DNA of 64,000 bases from Pseudeuparius sepicola (GCA_963920635.1 OY987302.1:41357500-41421499); one strand, 5' to 3'. Positions 33,972 through 46,945 are shown, numbered from the stretch's first letter. The notes: generated by a model not told the origin, from the letters alone. Made by a program: numbers and translations.

Positions 33972-35939
33972 CTAATTATCTATACTAACTTCTCTTTGAA
34001 TAACTGGTAATAATATTTTAGCGAATTCCATTGAAACATTCAGCAATACAGTTGCCCGTATTTCCTCAGGGGCTAATTTTGAAAAATTAATTTTGAAATT
34101 TTGGCCCAATGCTGTTTTTGCATAGAATGCAAAAAATAAAATGAAACCACTTAATTTATTCCAAAAAGCGTATAATTAAACCTAAAGTAATTATTAAAAT
34201 ATAATCTTCAATCTCACAAGATACGTCTGTGTCATACGATCCCAGCTAGCAAATCAAACGCTTAGAAATTATATTCATAAGTTCACCGCAAAAACTTCAT
34301 AAATCCTGGACTCGTGTTTCTTGCACAGACTTTCAAATTTGGTTGTTGCGTATATCAATACGAGTAGATTAAGTGCGGATTCGTGTCGTTTTTGGACAGA
34401 ATGTGCACTGATATTATAAAAGTCGATTCCGCTGAAAAACTCACTTTCTGAAAAAAGTAGACTTACATAGTTTTTAAAATGACGGAATCAATTAGACGTA
34501 TCGCGAAAGGCAGTGACATGCCACTCGCCCCAGCCATTTGATAGTTGCGCCAAATTCGCTGTTTCTATTTCGCATTCATTTCGGTAATAATTTTGTTTCA
34601 AGAGCGGTTTTATGATTGTTACATATTTCTCTAGACAGATCTATCGAGTATTTTGGTTACAATTTTGGAAATTAGTGAACATATCTGTTATATATGCACA
34701 ATTTTGACCAAAACTAGAGAGACTAGTTATTGCTGTAGCAGTATCAGGTATCAGTATATCCATTGACAATAAACAATGGCATTTAAGTTGCTCTTGCTTG
34801 GCGTATTAACAAAAGAGCAAAATAATGCAACCGCTAGAACATTTTAGAGTGACGTAACAATATGTATAGACACGACTAAATAATTTTGCATGGATATGGA
34901 CATATTTCATCTTTTATGAGAGAAATATAGCAGCTATTAATATTCTCCCAATAAACTGTTTAGATATGTTACGGTACAAGTGATTTGTCTACGACCGAAA
35001 CCATAAACGATACGCCATTCTGCAGCACAGCCGATTCCCAATTTAATAGACATCTCCCCCGAAGCAGAAAAACTCCGGCCAGGCCTCTCCTCCCATACGA
35101 GTAAGCACTTTTTCACCGCTATGACGTTTATGCAAGTTCGAATGGCAAACGCCGCGCTAAAATAAAAGGAAGGTACGGCATAATTTATATCCCCGCGATA
35201 GTGTGTGCGCTATATCCTCGCTAGTGTGATGCATGTCAGTAAAATATGTGGTTATTACCTTTGTGAGGTACTTATATTTTAAGGACAGGAAGAAATTTTG
35301 ATTTAGTTTCTTTCGCAGCGGGGGCACGACCGTAATCGTGGGAAGCGTACCTGCATGTTAGCCTTAATAATGATATAATTTTAGCACCACACCGCGCCGG
35401 ACTCTGTGCGAATTTTGTCGTAAACTGACTTAGAGTTATAATGGGCCTCGTTAAGATGTGATACTTAATCTTATTAGGTATACCTACTATTCTGTCTAAC
35501 CTACCAATCCCAGGTGTTGTAAAATCAAACGGTCCCTCGGTACGTTCCTGTTCGACTTGACCAATCCAAACCTGTACCCTTACCAAATATCAATTTGATA
35601 TGCTTCCCTACAAATTGTTTCCTCTTAATAAACTTGTAGTGACTGATGAATAATTTTGTTCGTATATATATATAGTTGTAGGTATCTACCAATATTAAAT
35701 GTGACAATAATAACAACTAGTGTTTTTGTTTCTGTTCATCAAGCAAAATTCAATTCATCAATTTCAGTTGAAATTGAAACCATTCAGTCGCATCTCTCCA
35801 TATTTGAGCAAAACGAAAATTTCATATAATTGATGCTTCTGTAAGTAATAATAAGAATGATCTTGCTAAAAAGAAAACATATCCATTACATTTGACAATC
35901 TTTCAAACAAAAATATTCAAATGAATATGTCCCACTATA
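33972..35939. other. AT-rich DNA, no feature seen
   Basis: Slightly GC-richer at 35040-35170 and 35310-35410, but no recognisable exon. Confidence 0.4.
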
Positions 35940-36387
35940 CAGGGTGACCGTATTTCGAGCCTATGCATGGGGATCTTGGTTATCATAAGAGATACGAGGT
36001 CGGTTAAATTAGGACACAGTTGCGGAATTTGATGCCGAGTAACAAGGTAAAAAAAAATTTTGGCTGGCCTTTCTCGTTTTGAAAATAATGGGAAAAAACT
36101 GAAAATCGTCGGTTTCGTTTTTAATTTTTTTAAACGAAAACGAATGAGGCTGGACATTTCTAAGTTAAACATTATTAAGGGACTTTTTTATAAGGAATCT
36201 AAATATGACCTCGCATTTTTTTTGTCGCCTCCCTGGAAAAAGATATGATGATCAACTTTTATTTTTCTTATGGGCGCCATATTGGATTTTTGCATTCTTG
36301 AAAAGAGGATTTTTTTCTGGTTAAAATGATGTGTCACACATTATGCTTTACTTTGTTTTTCTTGCCGTAATATCAAATTAATGGTTT

Positions 36388-36525
36388 TTGCATAAAGTGC
36401 CTTGGAAACATAAGCCCCATAATGTTTGACGTTTTTGCATAGAGTGCCTTGGAAACATAATGTGTGCCATAATGTTTGACATTTTTCTGCATAGAATGCC
36501 TTGGAAACCTAAGCCCCATAACGTT
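36388..36525. repeat. Short tandem array inside the foldback arm
   Basis: About three imperfect copies of a unit near 50 bp built on TTTTGCATAAAGTGCCTTGG, AAACATAAGCCCCATAATGT and TTGAC. Two copies in inverted form sit in the right arm near 36960-37060. Confidence 0.6.
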
Positions 36526-37248
36526 TGATAGTTTAGTACAATTTGAAGTGTCACGGATACTTTATTTTAGTGCCAAAAAAGTCATTTTCACACGAAGAAA
36601 AGCATGATTCAAATTTATTATTCCACAAATATAAATGACGACGAAGGGATATTGGAGGAGCCATAAACAATTTAAGGAAACATGCTGCATTGTGCCTTGA
36701 GGAACAAGGAGGACAAATTCAACATTTATTGTAAAATAGGATTGTCTACTCGTATAGGTTTTTGTTGTTCTTATGTTTCCAGTTTGACTTTTTTTGTATT
36801 AATGTGTTATATGGCAAATGACGAATAAATAAGAAGGTCTGATACCATACCCTCGTGGTATGTTTATGATTTATTTAATCAATAAGTTTAACATTAACTG
36901 AATTTTTACTGAACCGATAAACAATATTCCAAAGCACACTTCGCAGCAATGGGTAACTAGGCTTATGTTTCCAAGGCACTCTATGCAAAAACGTCAAACA
37001 TTATGGGGCTTATGATTCCAAGGCACTTTATGCAAAAACCATTAATTTGATATTACGGCAAGAAAAACAAAGTAAAGCATAATGTGTGACACATCATTTT
37101 AACCAGAAAAAAATCCTCTTTTCAAGAATGCAAAAATCCAATATGGCGCCCATAAGAAAAATAAAAGTTGATCATCATATCTTTTTCCAGGGAGGCGACA
37201 AAAAAAATGCGAGGTCATATTTAGATTCCTTGTAAAAAAGTGCCTTAA

Positions 37249-37586
37249 GAGGGGGTTGCAGACAGCGAAAGTGACGTTAGATTTCGTATTTTTTTAAGTT
37301 GTATAGCAAAAAACATTTTACCTGGCAAAAATTTAGTACAAACACAAACATCTCTGTCTTCATTTTAATCATGAGATCTTAAAAGCATATGCACTGGAAT
37401 TATTATTTTTTCCCAAGGTTTTCATAACCTATAAAACAAAACACTGTTTTTAAGATCTTATGATTAAAATGAAGACAGAGATGTTTGTACTAAATTTTTG
37501 CCAGGTAAAATGTTATTAGATTTTATGCTATACAAGTTAAAAAAAAAACGAAATCTAACGTCACTTTGGCTGTCGGCAACCCCCAC
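37249..37586. mobile_element. Nested TTAA-flanked hairpin element, 338 bp
   Basis: TTAA occurs immediately on both sides (37245-37248 and 37587-37590). Ends are GAGGGGGTTGCAGACAGC and, inverted, GTGGGGGTTGCCGACAGC; the arms continue to pair through AAAGTGACGTTAGATTTCG, TTTTACCTGGCAAAAATTTAG and CATCTCTGTCTTCATTTTAA. TTAA duplication is the mark of piggyBac-type (and Kolobok-type) elements. The left arm of the host palindrome (TTAA at 36175-36178) preserves the uninserted sequence, confirming the boundaries. Confidence 0.85.
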
Positions 37587-37822
37587 TTAATAATGTTTAA
37601 TTTAGAAATGTCCAGCCCCATTCGTTTTCGTTTAAAAAAATAAAAACGAAAACGAAGATTTTCAGTTTTTCCCATTATTTTCAAAACGAGAAGGGCCAGC
37701 CAAAATTGTTTTTACCATGTTACTCTGCATCAAATTCCGCAACTTTGCCCCAATTTAACCGACCTCGTATCTCTTAAGATAACCAAGATCCCCATGCATA
37801 GACTCGAAATATGGTCACCCTG

Positions 37823-38175
37823 TACCTATATTGTAAATGAAATTTTCATGATTTTTGTTCATGATTCCGGGCTACATATATATTTGTATTCAATTTCGAA
37901 TAGTGGTATGAATAAATAATTCAGGCATCTCTACGTAGCGGCAATGTCGCATAATAATCTGATGACGTTATGGGACCATAATTTTAAATCTTTAAATACC
38001 TACTATCGAATAACAAAATTAAAAAGAAAATTACTGGACGGATTCATTGGTTTCCACTAGGTATAGTAGAATACCTAAGTAAAATGTGAAATTTCGTAGA
38101 AGTACCGACAGATTAGAAAATGTAGAAATGTAGGAATTTATATACTTAATTTTAGTTTCATATCCATCCTATGTA
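37823..38175. other. Spacer between two foldback elements
   Basis: AT-rich; nothing recognised. Confidence 0.4.
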
Positions 38176-39705
38176 CAGGGTGGGCCAAATTGGACACTTT
38201 TAAAGGGAAACTCCTATTTTTGATGGAGATAGACGAAAACTGATATCGGTGTGTGAGGCTCATTTTTTATGATAAACTAAATGGCGAAAACCGCAAATCA
38301 ATATCTGTCACCGTTCTTGAGTTACAGGGTGTTTTTCGAAAATGTGCGTTTTCGAAAAGTGGCCGTAACTTTTTTCTGGTTGACAATTTTGTGTTTCTGT
38401 AAAAACATTCTTAAAGCACTTTTTTACGTAGAATCCAATGCTGCTACTAAATTTTTTTTTTTCTAGTCAATTGTTTAAGAGTTACGGATAAAAAATATTA
38501 TTTTTTAAATGGAACACCCTGTATATTTTTGCATTTTTTAATGGAGCAAAAAATTACCATTCCAAAAATATATAACACTCAATGATTTACTTAAGTAGTT
38601 ATCAATTACTAATAGCTTTTATGATTTCATGTGTATAATTGGAAGCACGCCCTTTAGAGTTTAGACGGTGAGAAAATGAAACAACCGTGGAAAAATGTTT
38701 ACTGTTACCTACCTGTCAAATTTTCAGTTAGGCTGTTTAGGCAGGGTAAAGATTTTTCTTTTTTTGTGTAATTTATAAACTTTATAACATACCTACAATG
38801 AAAAAGTTATGAAAAATGGGATATGATAGTCTGTTTTATACAATCCGGGGCTCGTACCTACTTTTTCGCCCTACTATTAATCAAATCTATTAACTATTAC
38901 TCTAACACTATTAATCAAATTGTGTCGCAATCTTGCAAAAATGTGCTTGAAAGGATGTCTTCTCTCTGGATACCGCTCGTAGTATAAATTGCTCGTTGCA
39001 TCTGATTTTCCCCCGGATTGTATAAAACAGACTATATCATATCCCATTTTTCACAACTTTTAAATTTCATTGTAGGTATGTTATAAAGTTTATAAATTAC
39101 ACAAAAATAGAAAAATCTTTACCCTGCCTAAACGGCCTAACTGAAAATTTGACAGGTAGGTAACAGTAAACATTTTAACATTTTTCCACGGTTGTTTCAT
39201 TGTCTCACCGTCCAAAGCCTACTTGTTGAAAGGGCGTGCTTCCAATTATACACATGAAATCATAAAAGCTGTTAGTAATAATTGATAACTACTTAAGTAA
39301 ATCATTAAGTGTTATATATTTTTGGAATGGTAAGTTTTTGCTCTATTAAAAAATGCAAAAATATACAGGGTGTTCCATTTAACAAATAATATTTTTTATC
39401 CGTAACTCTTAAACAATTGACTAGAAAAAAAATGTAGTAGCAGCATTGAATTCTACGTAAAAAAGTGCTTTCAGAATGTTTTTACAGAAACACAAAATTT
39501 TCAACCCGAAAAAAGTTACGGCCACTTTTCGAAAACGCACATTCTCGAAAAACGCCCTGTAACTCAAGAACGGTGACAGATATCGATTTGCGGTTTTCGC
39601 CATTAAGTTTATCATAAAAAATGAGCTTCAGACACCTATATCAGTTTTCGTCTATCTCCGTCAAAAGGAGTTTCCCTTTAAAAGTGTCCAATTTGGCCCA
39701 CCCTG
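38176..39705. mobile_element. Near-complete palindromic mariner-type element, 1530 bp
   Basis: TA-flanked with ends CAGGGTGGGCCAAATTGGAC and its inverse. Arms 38176-38850 and 39011-39705 pair over almost their whole length, leaving a loop of about 160 bp. The two apparent genes inside (38281-38466 plus, 39421-39615 minus) encode the same MAKTAN..SPFLSYR peptide on opposite strands and are therefore products of the palindrome, not real genes. Non-autonomous. Confidence 0.9.
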
Positions 39706-39856
39706 TACACGCGCGGCATGATAAATGTTTCCACTAGGCACGAGAAATGAGGGGTAAGTGCGGTAACGTTGTGCCAATTAAACGGCTTCTTAAAGCAACA
39801 ACATCCTCTACATTCCCTCGTACCTCCCCGCTCCTCCCCGTAGAAAATAAAAATTG

Positions 39857-39888
39857 CGTTGACTGACGTTTTAGTACGCCAGTCAACG
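39857..39888. repeat. 32-bp tip-to-tip inverted repeat
   Basis: CGTTGACTGACGT, a 6-bp gap, then ACGCCAGTCAACG. The same GTTGACTGACGT ends the 166-bp element at 46366-46531, so this looks like a copy with almost all of its interior lost. Confidence 0.6.
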
Positions 39889-40887
39889 AAAATAGGTTAA
39901 ATCGCTGCATTATTATAATAATAATTTATAAGTCGATTTAAAGTTTTACACTGTTCCTTGGTGTTTTGAGATTCACGTAACGTGATATTGCGCGAATTTC
40001 TTTGATTGTCAAAGTGCTATTATTTAGTTAAATAAGGTATATCTAAGTACAATTGTGTTATTATAGAAGAATCTCGTAGTGTTTTTTTTTACATTTTTGT
40101 TTATTACACTTCTTTATCTTAACCGCGAACCAAAACTTTTTTGAATTTCTAAAGCTTCCCTGGAGTCTTCTGGTGAGGTTCTGATGCTTGTCGGGCCCTC
40201 GAAAAATCGAGAAATAAGAAAAAGCACGCAATTTCCAAGAGTGGATTCAGAAGATTTTCCCTCGGTTTCGTTGATTCCACAGCCGTCGCCTTTCTTGAAA
40301 GTGGTTAATCGTGAATCGGAAAATTATTTTAGATATCGGATTTTCCAGGTTCTTTTTAGTACCGGAGGAAAGTAAGACACCCAATTAAGAGATTTACCAC
40401 CTCCTTTTTTAGAACGGCTCTATTCGAGGTTGTCGAAAGACTTTTGCGACAAAAGCCGCCAGTATCCGTGGGCAGCGTTGTAAGATTTTCCACTATTATT
40501 CAGGCAATCTAAGGCCTAAGGCCAACATAACAGCGCCAAATTTACTGTTTTCCCCACAGTAACTGGCAATGTCACGTAAGGCAATGTCGTGTAATAAGAT
40601 GTTAAATTTGCCGTCACTTACGCCTTTGAGGTTATGGCTGGCTTTCAAACCGCGAGAGAGGGGAGGGGCAATTGCAATGTTGTCATTTGAACTCCTTTGC
40701 GACCGCACGTATTGGAACGATTTCAAGGGCCGCACGTGTACGATTTTACATCGAAATCAAGCAACCCTTAAATTTAATTTATTCTAAAACTTCGTTGTGA
40801 TCTGTCACACTATTTTCTCGACTTATCTACTTATCTAAATATCTGTTTAGCAGCTATTACACATAGAAAATATATATCTACTGTATA
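39889..40887. other. Unrecognised DNA, some short frames
   Basis: Frames at 40184-40375 and 40569-40787 are slightly GC-richer than average but show no family I know. Confidence 0.35.
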
Positions 40888-40985
40888 CCTACAACTCTAG
40901 TGGAATGAGGAATGTCCATGATGCCCACGAACGATTGAGCACTCCGCCTAGGGCGTCGTTCAACCCGCATACTCATTGTTGTACA
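40888..40985 (-). repeat. Family C repeat, copy 2
   Basis: Inverse of the repeat at 18658-18775: ACAACTCTAGTGG, AGGAATGTCCAT, ACGAACGATTGAGCACTCCG. Confidence 0.5.
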
Positions 40986-43900
40986 AACTTCTATTCTGGC
41001 TAGTTGGGTTATTTCCGAAGTAAATTATCGACTTATTTCTGCCAGATAATGTATTATGTTTGTATTATTATTAATGCATTGTGATTGTGAATAAATATAT
41101 TTTCCAGTGTTAAATACGAAAAAAATTTGTTATATTTTTGTAACGATAGAAACAAATTCAAAATGAAAAACGTCACCATTGGATCCAATCTTATCTAACA
41201 GTTAGTTGTTATTATTATCCATGCACACGATTTAATAGTAAAATAAGTATGTAGGTTATTATCTGTTATCAAAACTCGAATCCACAATAGCCGTATGTTG
41301 GAAATCAAGTTATCATATGAAGAAACATAGGTAACTAATTGTGGCTTCAATAAACATTTTTTAGTACAGTACGAGTAATCATTATTGCAACACAATTGAA
41401 ATAATTGCAAGCTTCTTTTAACGAAATTGATTTCTGAAACTACCTATATTACATAAAAAAATAATAAAACTAGAAAGCTACACTTCATAGATCTAGATAA
41501 AAACGCGAAAAGTACGGAAACTTCTTTAAATTGCTGTTTACTCATAAAAGCGTAAAGTTATATAAATATTTCATTTGGCTCAATTAAAAAAAGATAAGTG
41601 CGTTTTATAGAACATTGTTACAATAATTTAAGTTTCTCCTTTTTGATATTATTTATTTATTAGAACCAACGTTGTTTTCTCTTTACACTTTCCTTATAAT
41701 TACTCAAAGCACATATTTACACTGTTCTGAGGTAATTACCCCATTATAACTTGTATAAAACCCACCTTTCATAATTTTATACCTAGTTTAATGAATTGAC
41801 AAAATAGTACCGATCTAAAAGTTATCATATTTTTGTCATTGCATAAGCCTTGCCTGGATTTTGGACTAAAATTTTGTATTAAAAATATATAAGTAATTTT
41901 GGAAATTAAAATATAAATAAATATGCATGTAGTCTAATGGTTTGTGACATTAACTCCACAATTTCATACTATCTGAAAGGGAAATTAATTTTCTGTAAGT
42001 TGCAGGCCTCGCAAATCGAAATTATAAACATAAAAACAGAATATTTTCATTCACCTATATTAAATTCAAAATTTTCTGGGGAAAATTAGAAGAACTAGGT
42101 ACCTAGTGTAACACAGGAGTGTAATAAACTTCAGATCAATGTTTAATTAGCTACCTAATTATTTATTATTACAGTAAATTTACATTATTTTGGTAGCGCA
42201 AACTTATTGTTTACATAAAATATATTTTAATACTCTAATGTAAAAAATCCCAGAGTAACTTATGCTTGTTATAATAATAATAATAATGATACGCAGAAGA
42301 AATTATAAACAAAAGTTATGACTTTATTTTTTTCTTTTTAGGTAAGTCTATAGACCTTACAAGCAACGAACCAGTCAGTGGCGAACGTTAGCTGTAAGTT
42401 AACACATGCAGTCTACATAGTTATTAAATGTATGCAGTCTATGACTGAGCCCCGCCTAATTAAGTCGGTATTTATTTATTTATTTTATTTATTATGTAGG
42501 TATTAACCCATATTATTTACCTAGTCAATATATATATTCAATTAATATGAATGACTTTTAAAATTTGCAAGATAAATTATTTGATAACTTTTAAAATTGT
42601 GGAAGATATTCAAATGAAATTTTAGTTTATCATATTACGCATGCACTTGAGATTTCCGTCTGAATAAAGTAACAGTAGCTACATCTTTTATTTAAAAAAA
42701 TATCTGGTAAAACTACGCATATCAATGTATCTATATAGTAGGAAGCTGCTTACGTTTACGATGGTAAATTATCGCTTCACCTAATATGATTCTTCGTCTG
42801 AAATTCTAAACAGTGAGTACCATATGAATATCTGATCATGATCATGACATAGATATATCACTGGAAATTCTGCAATTTAAATCATCAAGATAACTACGTG
42901 TTATAATCTAAAAACTTACACCTTAACTACAAAAACATTTTAAAACATTGCTGTATGCAAATACAGTAATTGCAAAATTGGCAGCGGTATGCGATGAAGT
43001 AATCTGTAATTATTTAGTTTAAGTAATGATATATAGTGCTACACGTTTGTGTAAATTAGACGCTCTAAGCAGAATACATCTTGTATAAGACACTTATTTT
43101 TGAAAAAAATATATCAAAATGTAATTCGCTCATTAAAATAATCCATAAATCGTTAACTCATTGAAAATGCTGCTTCACAATAATTCCTAGCAGCCCATGG
43201 ATCTCAAGTTTTTTATATGCATTTGTCAGGTAGCTAGGTACTTAATATAGATATTAAAAACTAGATCTTTCTTGTATTATAATTCATTTTCCATAGTGAA
43301 AAATTGTGTATTAAATATATTGGTGGAACAATCTAATTGGAAGGTTATTTTATCGGATAACTTAGTGTAAACGCTGAACACGGAAGTATGTAATCAGTTT
43401 TACTCGGTTTCTTTGTATTCGTTGTTTGTTTGACGTAAGAATTTTCCATTATTGTTTCCTAAAAAAATACCATTGAAGTTTTTATTTTGTTAAGAATATC
43501 TGATAAGTCACTCTTGTCCAATTTGAACACTACGCAAGACCGTTAAGTCTAGATTGGGTAAACAAAATTTGACAAAACAAAATTTTGCAAACTGCGCCAT
43601 AACTGGCACTGATGGTAATATTATTTTATGTTTGTTTGCATTTTTGTTGCATTTGGTTACTAATTTTCTTCATATCGGTAATAATAATTGAATTATCTAT
43701 ATCATCTGTATTGAGGTCATTATTATATAACACGAAGTGAAGTAAGTTGCTATAGTTTGCCTTTCTTTCCATAGCTCTCCATCTAGGATCGTAATCTTGA
43801 ACATATTGGAGAATTTTTTTTAAAGGGACTGAGGCATGGACAAACCTGATATCGGATCTTGCTCATTTCTTTTCGTATTTTTTATAGATTATATCTAATG

Positions 43901-44516
43901 ATCATTGATGGAACTTGATCATGACTAGTTTTTATATTATATAGGTAGAGGGTAGAGGTACCTATTTTTAAGAACCTTTCTTAAAACAGACAATACCGAC
44001 AGAATCATTCGCTATAGAGATTGACAAACCTAAACAAGTTTAGAGTAGGTACAGCATCATTTGTTCGGAAGCCGAGCGATGTGTCGAGTAAATAAAAAGG
44101 AAATTAATATAATATACAAGTTGGTTCGAACACTCAAGGATTTACAAAAAAATATTGAAAAATTAAGAAGAAGAGGCACACAGAAAACGAATCAATATTA
44201 TTGATCAATATTATTTATTAAATTAAAGTGACTAAATTGTTTTGTTAATAGTTCATCAATTTTCCGTTTTTTTAAGTGCTCTAAAATCTAAGTATACCTA
44301 TCAGATAACACGTTTTTCGATTTTGTGATGATATATCAAATAATGGCCTGTATGTGAAGCAACTAGCTCTGTCTGCCTGTACGTATGCAAATGATGCCAG
44401 TGACCATAATAATAGTACTGGTAATACATACGTTTTAAATAATAACTCACCTCACTCCAAACGACTTTATTTAGCCGATTCTCGTACGACTGTCTATAAC
44501 TAGAGCAAATAACAGT
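40986..44516. other. Very AT-rich DNA, no feature seen
   Basis: One of the emptiest parts of the window. A (TAA)-type run lies near 42270-42290. TTTTTAGGTAAGTCTATAGA near 42335 has splice-like letters but no exon context. Confidence 0.4.
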
Positions 44517-44750
44517 ATGCCCATGTTGCAAGCTATAATAGGGACACAATGCGCTAATTACACAGTTCTTAACCGATCTAGAACGTTTCATAATCTAAGC
44601 CTGACCATTGATAATCCTATGTTTACTAAGCTAATGGATACGGCGGCGAACGAAAAAATGTTGCGCTATTACCAGCTATTTCAGTCGAGAAATGTAAATG
44701 CGGTTACTCCTATAAAGCGCGGGAGATATTCATATTTCACGGTGGGTTGA
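44517..44750 (+). CDS. Unrecognised 77-codon frame
   Basis: The peptide (for example NPMFTKLMDTAANEKMLRYY, then QLFQSRNVNAVTPI) has a varied, protein-like composition and the DNA is less AT-rich than its flanks. No motif or family recognised, and no splice or poly(A) signals clearly attached. Could be a chance frame. Confidence 0.2.
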   Translation: MPMLQAIIGTQCANYTVLNRSRTFHNLSLTIDNPMFTKLMDTAANEKMLRYYQLFQSRNVNAVTPIKRGRYSYFTVG

Positions 44751-46365
44751 TTTCAGTAGACACCGTTAGAGTTCGCCAGACATCTTGCATCAGCGCTATA
44801 TCTCCGTGATCCTGCAGTAAGCTAATATTACACGCACTTCCAGACTGTTTTTTTATGAAGACGCAATGAAATGGACTGCTTTCTTGATTTTATATAGCAT
44901 GACTTACATAATACTGAACAAATATAAAAAAAATATTTTAGGTACTGCACTAATCTGCCCCCGAAATAAGTACCAATATTTTAACCGCGCAATTTTAACA
45001 TGCTTTTGTTACCAGCCACTGGAACATTAATCGAAAGTCTTGGTTTTACATCCAAATCCAGGGGCCAGGTGCTGAAATGTGCTGACTGAAGCTTCAACTG
45101 TGCTGTTGGCTTCTGCCTGAACTTGATTTGTCTCTCTTTTTGATTTGGTTAACGTTACACCGTACTAATGATTGTCAAATACCATGTGTATGCGGTATGC
45201 GGTTACTACTACTACTACTACTACTACTACTGCTACTGCTACTGCTTACTACTAATGCTAATTACGATAATGATCGCCTTTTCTTGAAGATGATAAAGTT
45301 TTCAGATCTAAAACCTATCCAAGAAGATTAATATATAACGAGACAAGTTATATAAAGTAAACAAATAACAACTAGAAACGTAATTATAGAGCAGTGGTGT
45401 GACCTCGCTCCTGTTCGAATTCTGGGTATCCTATAGCTAGGTGTATACCGGTAACATATTAAATTGAAAAGATGAATTGTAAAATGCAACGAAATTAATG
45501 TGACCGTTGAAAACGAACTAGTCATTGTGGTTAAGACTTTATTAATAATAGTCAGTTGTTATTCATAAAAATTGAATTTTTCTGTCGTATAAGACTTTAG
45601 TCGGTAGCAAATTGATCATGGCACACTAAATAACAATTCTTGTGTAGAAAATTACAAAAAAAAGTTTAACGATATAAGAAAATATTGCAGATCTATATAG
45701 GTAATTTCTTTTCGTCCTAATTCCGTAAGGTTTAACAGTTCAACCAAAGAGTCATTGACGGTATAATAGCAATAGAGAAGATTAATTTGTTTTTTTCTCC
45801 TGGCTATAGTAGATACAGTAATCTACGACGGTAGACAACATTGACACATTGCATCTAGACCGAAAGGAACTTGAGCTATCTATCACAATGGCCGTGGATA
45901 AACCGCCGCTACATTATATTTATATCTAATTTTCAATTCTCTGTTGTTGGGATAATAAAAAACCCAGATAGGGAATTAACAGGTACCGTACTTCCTGTTA
46001 GAAATTTCAAAGCGCTTTATAGTATCATTGGAAAATACTTATTCACCACATGTTATTTAATTTTATGGCTGTGAATTAATAACAACTAAGTAAGCGCACT
46101 GGCTACCACAGCAAGTGTATGAGGAGCAGTAATTATTTTTTATCCAATGTAAATTTGTAATTATATCGATTATAAGTTCTAATAATATTACATTTTATAC
46201 TACTATTAAATAATTGGAAGTCAATCAGTGAGATCTACTTTATTTTCTATCATTTGCTTATTAAACTTATCGTTACATTCATTTGAATCTGGTGGATCCT
46301 TTCTCAAATAACTGATATCTTTTGATTATATGTGCAAAATCAGTAGTAGGTATATAATAAAACCG
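44751..46365. other. AT-rich DNA with one microsatellite
   Basis: Apart from the trinucleotide run at 45201-45246, nothing recognised. Confidence 0.4.
45201..45246. repeat. (ACT)n / (TGC-ACT)n microsatellite
   Basis: Ten or so ACT units followed by interspersed GCT units (ACTGCTACTGCTACTGCT). Confidence 0.85.
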
Positions 46366-46531
46366 TTGACTGACGTATTAATAAAGACTGCTCACGGCTG
46401 TCATGTTTGACAGTTCATTGGCTCACCATGCGCTTCCCGGAGACAAAATATACATTGTTGACCACAGGCGCCATCTGTTTTCCGGGACATGAAGCTATAG
46501 CCGTGAGAAGTCTTATTAATACGTCAGTCAA
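46366..46531. mobile_element. 166-bp inverted-repeat element
   Basis: TTGACTGACGTATTAATAA..GACT..CTCACGGCT on the left is the inverse of AGCCGTGAGAAGTCTTATTA then ATACGTCAGTCAA on the right. The interior (GTTTGACAGTTCATTGGC and onward) is unique. Related ends without an interior lie at 39857-39888. Target duplication unclear. Confidence 0.65.
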
Positions 46532-46744
46532 TGATAAAACTGTCGTTTCGCGACATTACTTTTTGACAACCACAATGAACATAAAATTGGTGAGCTTATT
46601 CTTCTTCCTCCTTCCTCTACCTTCTTCCTTTCTCCAAGATTAATATCGGCTTATATTAAATCTATTAATAAATTCGGTTTGGTTTTTACGTGCACCTCTG
46701 TTGCGATTCCATTCATATTATTATATTATGACAAATGAATGAAT

Positions 46745-46945
46745 CTAATGCAGTTTTGAACTTTCTATCTGCGTGACATGTGCAAACTCGTCAACGTTCG
46801 GAGGCCAGAAGCCAGAACCATCGTATAAAACGCGGTGTTTGTATGCGCCCTCATGAAAAACATTATTTTTCTGGTCGACTTCCTGGTAGTTGCGCCATAT
46901 ATCATTCGCTGACGTGTCGTAATAGTATGATAATGTGTACACACT
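46745..46945 (-). CDS. Possible terminal coding exon, unknown protein
   Basis: On the minus strand, TTGCCTGCCCCAG (acceptor-like) precedes 66 open codons and a stop, in phase 0. The peptide (YYYDTSANDIWRNYQEVDQK, later HRVLYDGSGFWPPNVDEFAH) is rich in Tyr, Trp, Asp and Asn and unlike low-complexity translation of AT-rich DNA. The frame stays open a further 30 codons upstream, to about 47030, so a longer exon is possible. I do not recognise the product and see no AATAAA close behind the stop. Confidence 0.3.
   Translation of the reverse strand, partial: SVYTLSYYYDTSANDIWRNYQEVDQKNNVFHEGAYKHRVLYDGSGFWPPNVDEFAHVTQIESSKLH

Larger units (their letters stand above)
35940..37822. mobile_element. 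Long mariner-type foldback element, 1883 bp
   Basis: TA-flanked, ends CAGGGTGACCGTATTTCGAG and the inverse CGAAATATGGTCACCCTG. Left arm about 35940-36450, right arm about 36960-37822 once a nested insertion (37249-37586) is set aside; they pair through ATCTTGGTTATC, GAGATACGAGGTCGGTTAAA, GGCTGG/CCAGCC, AAAAACTGAAAATC and ATATGATGATCAACTTTTAT. The loop (about 36451-36957) has no transposase. Open frames in the arms are mirror copies. Confidence 0.88.

Noticed and set aside
38281..39615. Two open frames encoding nearly the same 60-residue peptide on opposite strands
   Set aside because: They are mirror images created by the arms of the foldback element at 38176-39705, not genes.
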